Shown here: positions 23,270-33,900 of the stretch, one piece after another | How the letters are laid out: the number at the start of each line of letters is the position of its first letter | How positions within the stretch are numbered: the stretch's first letter is position 1 | NCBI GenBank assembly: GCA_963978545.1 | Contig: CAXBTE010000023.1 | Span: 186,001 to 250,000, forward strand | Origin: Linyphia triangularis | Taxonomy: Eukaryota; Arthropoda; Arachnida; Araneae; Linyphiidae | Direction of reading: 5' to 3' | DNA: 64,000 nt | Translations under genes and position numbers: made by a program | The notes under the pieces: generated by a model | What the model was told of the DNA's origin: nothing | Seen by the model: the letters and a program-made list of their open reading frames with translations, nothing else | Database searches by the model: none

Positions 23270-23865
23270 AAGTAAACCATCGATCATCATTCTGTGTAGA
23301 GAAACGTTAGTAGATTATTAATCCGCTGGTCTTCAGTGGCAGAAATGTCCGGATCTATTCAAAAATCGACTTTGAATGAGTTGAAATAAATCCGATTAAC
23401 GAAATGTGTCATAACTTGCCAAAAAATGGGCATTTTTTTTGTGTGTGGTAACTCATTGCTCTTTAATTTTCAATGAGGAAGAGTGCAGGCGATATTTATT
23501 CTCTGCCGAAAAATACTCCCAGCATTTAAAAGTGTCCTAAGTTGGCGATAAGTATTCTGTCACTGAAGACGTAATACTTAATGCCAACTTGGCTGGCTTT
23601 TAACAGATGAAAGATCGTGTCGTGATCTTGGCACCAGGAAAGACAAATCGTCTGCAACCTTCTTAATAAAATAAACTATCGATAAAAAAAAAATTAGAAA
23701 AAAAAATCCTTTTCTGGCAATATGATTTAATTCAACTCATTCAAGGACTATTTTGAATAGTTTCGACCATTTTTTCCCTGCTGACCAGTGGATTCGTGAT
23801 CTCTACGTTCTATAAAAAGAACTCGGAATGATTTTCGAAGAGGTACCTAAACTTGCCTCTCAGTC
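23270..23865. mobile_element. palindromic MITE, family M1 copy 2 (outer left end lost)
   Basis: Blocks CATCATTCTG, ATCCGCTGGTC and the mirrored GGCAATATGATTTAATTCAA and CTGACCAGTGGATTCGTGAT correspond to those of copies at 3833 and 26010. The right terminus reads (reversed) GACTGAGAGGC at 23865. It is more diverged than the other two copies. It lies only 14 nt inside the intron that follows peroxidase exon 23880-24102 on the minus strand. Confidence 0.65.
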
Positions 23866-23879
23866 TTTTATAAACTTAC

Positions 23880-24102
23880 TTATACTCGTATAGACTCTTG
23901 AAGAGATCGACTGACTTCGGTGGCAATAACTTTCTTAGGTAGTCGAAGTTGTTAATGGTGATGCTGAAGACTTGTTCCTGGTAGTAAGTATAGCCGGGAA
24001 TACCATCATATCTTCTTTTCATGATGCTGATAGCGGCCAAATCACCGCCAGTGGTCTCATTCATATAGACTCGGCGGTACAAGAAGTTTCGGACATCGTC
24101 GG
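23880..24102 (-). pseudogene. animal haem peroxidase, downstream exon (gene fragment)
   Basis: The 223-nt exon opens after an AG (24104-24103) and closes at a GTAAGT donor (23879-23874). It encodes DDVRNFLYRR, then GGDLAAISIMKRRYDGIPGY and LLPPKSVDLFKSLYEY. This is the segment of animal haem peroxidases that normally reads GxDLxALNIQRxRDHGxPxY followed by the helix before the C-terminal part. The usually invariant RDHG is RYDG here. Phase joins exactly with the upstream exon (VFI-S-DDVRN). No C-terminal exon was found downstream within the window. Because the upstream exon has a stop and a frameshift, I read the pair as a decayed gene copy. Confidence 0.75.
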
Positions 24103-25014
24103 CTTTGGTGAAACATTGAATAGTTGAAATAATTTTATCGAGAGATTCGGAAAAGATAGGAAAATTTTTTACGGGTGGATTCAAATTTCATCAGAGAATG
24201 TATGTTTCATAATGGGTTATTTATGATACCAAATTCGCTAACTGTAGGGAAATAGCAAAATATTTGTTATTTTAACGTCCTCAGACCATTGGGCTTGCAG
24301 AAAAATTCTAGAATCATTTCAGCAAATCCCCCCAAAAAATTGGTGACGTAGAATCGACGAGTTATCAATGCCACCAAAGCACATATTTTAAGCTTAAAAT
24401 TAAACGCTTCGCAAATGTTACAAAGTCATTCCTAATGTAATTTATGGGAAGAAAAGAGCATGCATGCGAATTTAACTAAGGGAAGAAAATGAAACCACCA
24501 GAAAAATTACGTCACAGTGAAGAAAACGCACCAATGACTTGTGAAGCAATTCCAACCTGCAGCCATTCTAACAATTGCAACGTGCGAGACAATATAACAC
24601 TTTAGGAGCACTGAAACAGCGCACATGCATTTTATTTTCGACCATGCATTTCTTTGCACAAAATTATTTGTCTGACTATCACCTCTTAAAGTCTTTCCCA
24701 TTTTTACGGAAGCGTCTTGTTAAAATAACTGTATCTAAATCTTGGCTATTTCTCCGGGGTTTTTTATGTTTGAATTAAGTAATATATACTGACCATAAAG
24801 TCTGCTTCTATAGTGTGTGAGGCCCAGATACCAAACATGTACGATTTGTAACAGTTAACGGCTTTAATTAAATAAATTGATGACAACACATGAAAGTAGT
24901 ACTCTGTTAATTTGTTATTTAAAAATGTAATCAAGTTGAGGAGTTTGGGAGAAAATTAGCGAGAAAACTTCTCAATTTCCAAGTTCTAGTCTGAAAAGCA
25001 GTTCTCCGTACTTA

Positions 25015-25108
25015 AAACTTAACGTTAATTTATCCGTTTAACATGAAATTCGGTTAATGCGAACAATTTCGGCGGTCCCATTGACTTCGCGTTAACTGGG
25101 TTTGACTG
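25015..25108 (-). mobile_element. solo terminal repeat of a pogo/Tigger-like transposon
   Basis: On the minus strand the sequence begins CAGTCAAACCCAGTTAACGC, then GGGACCGCCGAAATTGTTCG and TTAACCGAA. This is the pattern of Tigger/pogo terminal repeats as I remember them. No partner end or transposase was seen, so it is a fragment; family assignment is from memory only. Confidence 0.4.
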
Positions 25109-25441
25109 CAGTTATTCTTTTTGTGAGTGTTTAGTTCCTCCGATGATTTATTAACAATTAGTATCTTAAATTTGATGTGGTAAACACTTCGAGTAGGACA
25201 TTTGATAAGTAATTAGGGAATGACCAAAGTGGAACAGCTTGAAACCACCTTGGATATTCTTAAAGAACATCGTAGTAATTAATTAAAGAATAATTTTTCT
25301 GACAAAATATGAGAGGTGACTTTGTATTTTTGAAATCGGTTACTTAGCCTTAAAAAACTTGGCAAGCGTATTCAGTTATTCATCACTTCTTACTAGAAGA
25401 ACAATTGTGGCTTATCTCACTTTCTTTAAACTACCAAATTG

Positions 25442-25860
25442 AGAGGAAGTCCTAGCAAGAATCATTCCCTGTACTCGTTCTGTTACCATCTTCTAGCCGC
25501 AGTGCATTTAGAAACTACTTTGTAAAAAAACCTTGCAATTTGGTGAGCAGGTACGAAAAAGATCACTTAATGGAATGACCCAAATTGTTTTCAATTAATG
25601 TCAATCTATCATAAATAAAAATTAATATAGTAAAGGACAAAATTAGGTGGAGTTACTGCATATGCATTGACTTAAGAATTTCAAATAAAATATATTAGAT
25701 TTTATTTCCGAGTTTTATCGTTTATGTCATTTCATTAAATGATCTTTTTCGTACCTACACACCAAGTTTCAAGATTTTATAGCGAGTAATTTCTAAATGC
25801 ACTGGGCTAGAAGATTATAACACAGAGAGTATAAGGAATGATGTACTAGGACTTCCTCTT
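25442..25860. mobile_element. MITE family M2, copy 2 (419 bp)
   Basis: Left arm AGAGGAAGTCCTAG, then CTTCTAGCCGCAGTGCATTT, TTGGTGAGCAGGTACGAAAA and CACTTAATGGAATGAC. All are mirrored in the right half as ATTTCATTAAATGATC, TTTTCGTACCTACACACCAA, AAATGCACTGGGCTAGAAG and CTAGGACTTCCTCTT. It lies inside the intron of the peroxidase pseudogene. A second copy interrupts repeat R4 at 13848. Confidence 0.75.
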
Positions 25861-26009
25861 AACAGATTGTTGGTGAAACAAGCAAATAACATAATATAAT
25901 TCATATTTATGTCAAACATATTTGATACCAAAAAAAGCATCAAATTAATTCGTAATCCTCTAAACATCTTTTCATTGTCAACATTGCACTTTGTATCATA
26001 AACCTTATA

Positions 26010-26667
26010 GTCCCAGAGGCGACTGCAATTTTTGGACCTCATCGAACATCATTCTGAATTTTTTTATAGAAATTGGAGAAAAGTGAGTAGATTACGAATC
26101 CACTGGTCTGCCGAGGCAAAAATGGACGAAACTAATCAAAAATCGACTTGGAATGGGTTGAACTAAAATCCGATTGCCAAATATGCCATAACTTGCCAAA
26201 ATGAGAACAAACTTTTTCGTCTGGCAACCCACTGCATTTTGATTTTCAATGAGAAAAAGCGTAAATGATTTCTGATCCCTGGCTCGGCAAACCTGTATCT
26301 TTTAAAAGTAAGCCAAATTGGTGACATCAGTTACATCATCAGTGACGTAATGTTTATTGCCAATTTGGCTCATCTTTGAAAGATGCAAGTAAGCCATAGC
26401 CCCACATCAGAATCGTCTTCAACCTTCTTAATTGAAAATTAAAAAGTGAGGGTTACCAAATAAAAAAAAAGCTCATTATTTGGCAAGTTATGGCGCATTT
26501 GGCAATTGGATTTAGTTCAACTTATTAAAAGTCGATTTTTGACCAGTTTCGGCCATTTTTGCCACGGCAGACCAGTGGATTCGTAATCTACTCACTTTTC
26601 TCCTATTTCTATAAAAAATTCAGAATGATGTTCGATGGGGTGCGAAAATTGCAGTCGTCTCTCAGTT
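26010..26667. mobile_element. palindromic MITE, family M1 copy 3
   Basis: The left end GTCCCAGAGGCGACTGCAAT after a TA and the right end (reversed) AACTGAGAGACGACTGCAAT before a TA. The arms align inward for ~300 bp with TAGATTACGAATCCACTGGT on the left and its mirror on the right. It is close in sequence to the copy at 3833-4492. On the minus strand it starts 25 nt after the donor of the upstream peroxidase exon. Confidence 0.8.
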
Positions 26668-26692
26668 TATTAGATGCAAAAAGACTACTTAC

Positions 26693-27036
26693 AAATGAAA
26701 ACATCGTGGCTCATATGCCTATTCACAGTCATCCCCATTTCCATCCTGTCAAACTGTCCAGATCTGAGTGAAAAAGAAGTTTCTCAACCTTATTTCCTCC
26801 TTATCTCCCGTTTCTGGGTCAATCTCAGTTATCCGGCCAGGTGCGAGCGTGTGGCCATATCTGGCTGCGAAGGTCGTAAACTCGTCTAAGTCTGGCATCT
26901 ATAGGTCTGGGTTGTACTCGGTGAACGTAGCACCAGGCTGGATGTTGATGCCGAATAGTTGCAAGGTTTCTCCTAGTACCTGGGGGAGATAGTGAGCGTA
27001 GGTGATAAAAACTGGACTATGGAAATATTGATGCGT
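26693..27036 (-). pseudogene. animal haem peroxidase, upstream exon with stop and frameshift
   Basis: The acceptor TTTCTTTCACCAG ends at 27037 and a GTAAGT donor begins at 26692. Frame 1 reads FITYAHYLPQVLGE, a TEYNPDL block, an in-frame TAG, then DEFTTFAARYGHTLAPGRIT and IRLRNFFFTQIW. The motif ARYGHTL contains the proximal haem-ligand His of the family. A shift of frame then gives GQFDRMEMGMTVNRHMSHDV before the donor, again matching the family. The order YxxxLPxxLG, FxxAAxRxGHT, LRxxFF, ILRGM-like is that of peroxidasin/peroxinectin/myeloperoxidase-type enzymes. One stop and one frameshift make a functional product unlikely unless they are assembly errors. Confidence 0.78.
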
Positions 27037-27088
27037 CTGGTGAAAGAAACATTGCAATAATTTTGAAATATATTCAGCATTATTTTAA

Positions 27089-27270
27089 TCCTTTGCACTC
27101 CAAGCCTTTTTCGCGCGGAGGGACCAGCAACTCGAGACGTTTTCCGCCATTTTTGGTTGGTTCGCGGTTACAGATCCGCTTCAAAGAAACTAAACACAGT
27201 CATTGGCCTTGCATAGAATTTCCACATCAAACCTAGTGGTCCTCTCGAGGTGAGAGTGGAGTGCAAAGGC
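27089..27270. mobile_element. 182-bp piggyBac-type MITE with TTAA target
   Basis: TTAA (27085-27088) is followed by TCCTTTGCACTCCA; the right end is TGGAGTGCAAAGGC followed by TTAA (27271-27274). TTAA duplication and a CCTTTGCACTC-type end are piggyBac features. The interior is non-coding and contains a GGAGGGACC block. Confidence 0.75.
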
Positions 27271-27274
27271 TTAA

Positions 27275-28698
27275 CTGTACTATTAAGGAAATTGTTCCTT
27301 CCGATAGCTCAGTATTTCTTAAAAAATGGGCACTACCAGCTGTAATTGTTACCAAACAATATTTATTCCTATAGGGTGGAATATATATGTTTTTGAAATC
27401 ACTGTGCTTTGTATCTTAAAGATAGTTATTTTTCAATTTCAAGAATGATAAGTTTACAATCCGAGTAAGTCCCTTATATAGCTATTTAAAATATCAAAAA
27501 CTTAAGACACACGAATATAGCGACATGAACAGTTATATGATGCGAAGTGTTTTCACTGAGCATGAAAATTAGGTATGATTGAATCCTCCAGCGGATGACC
27601 TTGAAAATGCGACAGACAAGTCATTTGCCAGCGTGTAAAAAAAAGGGTACGTCTGGCCACGTGTATGTTACAGCCCCATCATATGCAATTCCAGAGGAGT
27701 TATTTTATCGGTTTTACATATTTTAACAGTGTCCTTCTTTTAATTTGACGAGGCAACATTAATTCATGTCATTCTATTCACTTTAGAGTTCCCACCCACA
27801 TGTAAATCTTTTAAAAGTTTCTACAAGAAATTGGTTTTTATCACCTTATTTAATGTATTGATTAAAACTTTTTGTATAATCACTTTTTTAAATAACGTCC
27901 ATTTTTAATGTTTTTATGGATTCGGCGCAGTATAGCCTAGATGTTGCTCTTGCGCCAATAAAAATAAAATCAACTTAATCAAGTGGCTCACGCTTGCATT
28001 TAATTTTCAATGAACTACGAAAACAAACACTGAATTTCTTCTATGTCGGTAAATTTTAAGTATAAAATATTAATGTATTTTTAATTAATGAGATTTGCCT
28101 TTAGGAATGCTTATTCCGTGACTGATTCCATAAAAAAAATTACATTCTATTTAATATTTCTTACTTTGAATACTTTTGTAACTTTCACAGATTCATTCAC
28201 AAAATTTAAGATTTGAAGGAAATAAACCCCTTTAACAATTCTGAAACATTTTAACCATATTTATTATTATAACTATACCATCAAAATTTTCTTTTTAAAT
28301 GATTAAATTCTTATAAGAGCTTTCAGTTAAAATTAAATTTCTACATTGAAAAATTGTCAACGCATCAGAATCAAAAACATGCATAAAATAATTAAAAACT
28401 CTCATCATGATTACAAATATGATTTTTTTTATACTGGCTTTGTATGCTTTTATTTCAATTGGCTTTCACGTCACAAGTAATAACTGACTTTTTAAGACTA
28501 AATATTTTAATAATTATTTCATGGTTTTACATAATTTCAGATGGCAACCTTGAATGATTGATACAATCGCCAAAAGGTGTTGAAATCTGTTGCCAAGGAC
28601 GAATTCGTTATAATTGTGCAAACCCATTAAAATTTTATTTTGTATTAGTTTAATAGTCATTGGAGTGTAACCCTTTATAATACGTCATCAAACTTGGC
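27275..28698. other. AT-rich spacer with a SINE tail fragment
   Basis: No gene recognised. Around 27921-27962 the sequence TCGGCGCAGTATAGCC and GTTGCTCTTGCGCCAATAAA resembles the 3' half of the SINE family described at 54.4-60.2 kb, so it is a probable old truncated copy. Confidence 0.45.
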
Positions 28699-28735
28699 TA
28701 TAAAATCTAGTTTATCGCCAAAAGTTCATAGAAGT
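28699..28735 (+). promoter_or_regulatory. TATA-box core promoter
   Basis: TATAAAA at 28699-28705 lies about 145 bp before the first ATG of the following gene. A TTCATAG initiator-like element sits ~28 bp downstream (28725-28731). Position and spacing fit a pol II core promoter; transcription start is inferred. Confidence 0.5.
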
Positions 28736-28849
28736 ATTTAAATTTCATCATTCTGTCATTGGCTACTGAGAAGTGCTGTGAGTAATCGAAAGAACTGAAT
28801 TCGACGGAAATTAAATTGAAGAAGTGTGCTGAAAATAAAACGGGACAAG

Positions 28850-30929
28850 ATGGCTTTTCGTTTTTTGTGAGTATATTTTAATGTAATTTATGAATGTAAT
28901 ATTTTCAATATAAAAAGAAACAAGATAATATGAAATGAATTATATTTAACGCATTCATAATTATTAAGAGAGGCGTATATATATATAGATATTTTTTTTC
29001 CTTCATATTACAAGTAATCATATCACAATATATTTTTTTTATCAAAGTGTATTTTGAATTATTATTAGAATTTACTTATATAAAAATATATTTTTAATTT
29101 TTAAATCTTCCTGATTTAAGAACACTTTTTTGCAAATCTAGAGGTAATAATTGAGTTATTAAAAATAATGTTGATGAAATTATGAATAACATGATACGGT
29201 TGTCAATGAGCATAAATTTTTGAATTTTGAAAAGTTTTTCACAAGTCAAGAGAAAAATAGAGTATTTTAATTTTTTCTCTGTCAAATCATAAAGAACACG
29301 GTACATTTCCCAATGGGTGAATATTTATAATGATTCCAAGTTCTCAAATTAAACTTATATATATAATAAGTCTATGATATTTTATTAGTATGAAATATTT
29401 TAATAGCCAAGTTGGCATTGTCAACAATGCTTATAAAAATTGTGTGTTATGCATTGTTAAACATAAATACAAGAATACTATTGCTAATACGAGAAGTAAG
29501 ATTAAAAAACCAGAAGGGAAGAAATTGACAAAATATTTTTTGTTTCCCAATTTGGCGAATGGATTATTCGAAATTTAAAATGATTATGGAAGTATGTAAA
29601 TTCAACATGGCGTCTCTTTTCGTTTTTTAATACTATCAAAACTTCACTTCTCAGAATTAATAAATCCCCTTTAATAACAACCTAACATAAAACTAATACA
29701 AATGTTCATAGTAATATTATACCTTTTATTAATTTAAAATATTTCAAAGTAATAAACAAATTACAGTATTATACAATACAATCCTGTAAACTGTGAATTA
29801 GGAGACATTAAAAATATGATTAGAAATTTCTCTCGTGTTTCTTTTGTGAAAATTTACCAAACATTTTTTTAGATACGAGTTCAATATTTTCAAAATAATT
29901 TTGTAGTTTTAATTCAAAGCTTACACTGAAACTAGCAAATTTTGTGTGTGTGTGCAACCAATCAGGTTGAAACTTGGCAGATAGATGCGATGTCTATGAC
30001 AACGCATGCCATAAAGAATAAGTCTCTTTAGACGTTTGGATAAGAATTTCTTAAGCTTTAATACGGCTTCAAATAGCAACGAATTAAAACTAGACTATCG
30101 CAAGAAAGAGTGTTATTTCTTATATTTACATAAAATAATTCCATTACTTATGTTGTTGTTGAGGTTGGATGGCTCTCAAAATTCTGAAGTCAAGTTCGGC
30201 CGAATACTGCGTCTCGGCATCGTTTTCTATCAAGGCACTGATACGTGTTACTAACCATGCATGTGTTTTCGCTTTAGGCGTTATCTTTTCAGATGCTGCT
30301 GCTGCTGCGGGTCGTCGGGTGCTGAGAAAACCACCGAGGCGGAGGTAAGTGATGCCTCTCTGGATGTGTCAGCCACTTCCAACTCGCTGGCTACGGTGGC
30401 TAGTGCTACCTCTTTGGATAAGGTGACTACTGTCGCCTCTCCGGATGATGAAGCTGTTGCTTTATCAACGGACGAGGAAGTCAGTGCACCATATACAGAT
30501 GAGGTGGACAGTGTCAACTCTCTGGATACGAAGAAAAGTGACACTTCAATGGAAGAGGGAGCAATTCCTTTTCCATCGGTTGATGTGTTCATTGTCTTCG
30601 ATCCGGATGAGGTGGACCGTGTCATCTCTTTGGAGATTGTGAATAGTGACTCTTCTCTGTATGAGATGGAAATTCATTTCTCTTCAGATGAAGTGGTCAT
30701 TGTCATCAATCTGAAAGGGGTGACCATTGGCAACGTACTGGATGAGGAGGAAAGTGCTGACTTTCCAGTTGAGGATTCCAGGAGTCAGCTTTCGTGGGAC
30801 GGTGACTGGTCTGACGACGAGGAGGATGTGGGTTATATTGCTCCGAGTGAAACGGTTAGTGATTATTCGTTCCTACACCACATTGACGATTATAAAATAT
30901 ACGTGCCACTGCGGTCCTATAGCTGGTAG
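28850..30929 (+). CDS. two-exon gene for a 222-aa acidic, N-terminally Cys-rich protein, family unknown
   Basis: Exon 1 (28850-28866) is ATG plus 14 nt ending at GTGAGT. Exon 2 (30278-30929) begins after TTTTCGCTTTAG. Joined in phase they read MAFRFLRYLFRCCCCCGSSG and then a Ser/Asp/Glu/Val-rich protein of 222 residues ending SYSW. An unspliced alternative from the ATG at 30261 gives the same length with a different N-terminus (MCFRFRRYLF). The basic-aromatic start plus five consecutive Cys suggests lipid-modified membrane attachment; that is inference. Residues ~60-150 contain degenerate repeats of a DEVDxVxSLxxxxSDxSxxE pattern. C-terminal DWSDDEEDVGY is strongly acidic. The upstream TATA box, clean splice sites and 222 codons without a stop in AT-rich DNA support a real gene. 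I do not recognise the family and assign no function. Confidence 0.6.
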
Positions 30930-30999
30930 TCGTAGATATATATCATTTTACAGTTATATTCTTTTATTCTAAGATATACTTCAAATTCTGTTAGTAATA

Positions 31000-33900
31000 T
31001 TGCTTTCAACCTAAATTTTAATAATAATCCCAGAATCACTTATAAATTGAAATTGTAATAGTTTATTCTTTATTAATTAATGGGTTCGTTTAGACCGTAG
31101 CCATGGAAAAAAAAATCATTTATAGTATTTTATTTTGTCCACTATTTTCGTTTTATTCTAAACATAAAAGAATATTAAAAAAAAAAAAAAAAAGACGACT
31201 TTCTTGTAAAGTATTAGGTAAAAAACTATTTAGGCCAAAAATTTATTTTTTTGGGAAGAAACTTAAAAAAAAAATATATATATTAAATACTTCAATTGAC
31301 TTTTTACAGGAAAAATGCTTTGGCTAGAGAAACTACTTTGTTATGGACCGCTTTGGCTAGATATACTGTTTTCACCGAAGGAACCTTTATAAGAACTTCC
31401 ATCTTTTGGCTCGATGATAAGGAACTATGGTTTTACTAAAACTTATTACTTCAACAAACTATATATACAAAGAAAAAAACATTTTAATTTTTAGAAATGG
31501 CCTTGCTAAAACGTTTAATTGCATGTGGTATACATTATAAAAAAGTCCAATTTCAAATATTTCTCACACTTAAAATGTATTTGAGTTTACTAAAGTTTCC
31601 TTTGACTTCTTTATAATTAATGGTTTGAGTATTAAGCCAATTTTTATATGTCCTATGCAATAACTTTAGTTTATCAGTCTTATTAATTTGTGTACTACCA
31701 GGTGTCCAGTAGGGTGGGTAGAAAAACTTTTGAAACTCTATAGTTGCGAAAACTTGCAACTAGGGTAGATAAGTGAAAAGCAAAAAATAATAATAATTCG
31801 TTTACATCTGATAGCGCATCAACCCTACACGTGGTGAAAATATACGATTTTCCTAATTGTTCTAATAAATGGTGAAAAAATCAAATAACTTCTTAAACAG
31901 TTAGATATATACATATTTTGTATCAAAAAATAAAGCAAATAAATTTTAAAAATATTACGTTATACAATTTATTAGTAGCCCGTAATAAACTTAAAAACAA
32001 AACACTTTTTTTTTTTTTTTTTACAAAAAGAGACAAATTTCCATTGAAACAATATTTTTTTCTTGTGTAAATGTTTAGTTTGTAATGAAATATAGTCGTT
32101 TACTTGCCTTTGGTTCCTTTTAGTAGTTTGAAATTGGATTTGATTGAAAGACTTGCCATCGAAGATCTTTAATATGAAATAAGTGTAATCAACGAAACTT
32201 GGCAAATGAAAGAAGTGTAATTTTTATAAAACCATCTCTGAAATTGAGCTTTGCTCTGCTCAGACACTGTTCAACCTGATTGGCTTTCTTTTAGAAGCCA
32301 ATTTCTAGCCTTTGTAATTCTTTTGAAACCTGACTCTTTTATGTAATTCCTTTTATTTATTTACACATTCAAAAGAAAGTTTTCGGATGGGCAAGAAATG
32401 CATTTCCCTCAATTACGAGGTAAATGAATTTTAGCAAGTTTTCTGGCAGAAAGCATGAAGATTTTATAATTTAAGCTACCTGCTCTAGTCCACTTGCGAA
32501 GTATTTATTTTTCTTGATATTCAACCATACAGATATATACGACTTTAGGATAAAATAAACCAAGATCATGTGTCACCTGTTGGGGTGTCAATACTTAAAT
32601 GCAATAAAAGTTTTCTGTTCTTTATTGTTAACCAACCTTGAATGGAATCCCACATTCAACTCTCAAAATTTAACTCTGGGACTCTCTCATATTTACTGAA
32701 TCTCCAAAAATTTAATTTTAAATATAATACATTTATTTTATGGTAAAAGTTCGGGGGATCAAGAATAGTCGGGGAAATATCAGGGATATTCATAGTTTTC
32801 CCTCTGGACATCCTGGTTAGATGGGTTCATTAGTCTTTTTAATTTATGCATTGCTTTAAATAATCTGTTCTATTTGTATGTTTCAGGTTGGTCTGTTCAA
32901 TAAAAATTTATGTTTTCATGTTTCGAATGTGTCCTTCTTTTTCTCAACACATAAATAGTTTAAGTTCTTAGGGTATTAACAGTTTAGAGTTCATATTTAG
33001 TCAGACAGTTAAACATTTGTAATTATTCAATAAAGTAATTATTACGAAAAGTGTGTCAAATCTCAGTAATTGAAAAGTTTTACTTTGAATTTGAAAGCAG
33101 GAGTAAATAATAACACTAAAATTAAAAATGTCCGCCAAACAAGATAATATATCTTATATAAGATTTGTAAAGCATGATCAAAATATAGATTGAGGGGGGG
33201 GGGGAGGGGGAATAGACGAGTAACTGGCAGCTTTTGTCAATCAAGTATTTAAAAAAAATAATAATTTCCGTTTATCTGGATAGTTTTAGTAATTTGGGAA
33301 CGTTTTTGTAACAATTGGAATAAAATAATGTTGTAATTGTTTTGGCTTTCTCTTAAACATAAATTTTGGATAAGAATAATTCAGTTGAGCATCGCGTCGG
33401 GGCTGTCCTCTGAAAAATATTATATGTTATTGTATTTTGATTACAAAATCTCCAAATTCTTAACTTTTATCCAATGACAAAGTTAAATAAAAGTTACCAG
33501 ATTGTACAAAACAGATTTTAGCTAATTGAATTATTTCAAGTGTGATTCGTATAAAAACTTAGTGACAGTAACCAATCAATAAGAAACTCTGAAATAGAAA
33601 AACGAAAAAAGGCCATAACTGTTCAATATTTTAAAACAGAATACTTCAGTGAAGACAAAATATTAAATTATATTAATGGTAGAGTAGAGAATGAAGTATA
33701 AATGTTGTTATGGTAAAAAAAAAAAAAAAAAAAAAAAGCACAAGTCGTAAAATGTCTAATCGTGTTGCTGAATGTTAATGTATAGCTTAGTGTTAGGAAG
33801 AGGACAGCCCAAATGAGGAACGACAGTAGCCCACCTCCACGTGGTGTTCCTCGGACAACACTGTTGTACAACACGCAGTGGCTAAGAGGCTACTCTATGG

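Noticed and set aside
30281..30625. 114-codon minus-strand frame
   Set aside because: It is the antisense shadow of exon 2 of the 28.85-30.93 kb gene; its Ser/Thr-rich composition mirrors the acidic repeats.
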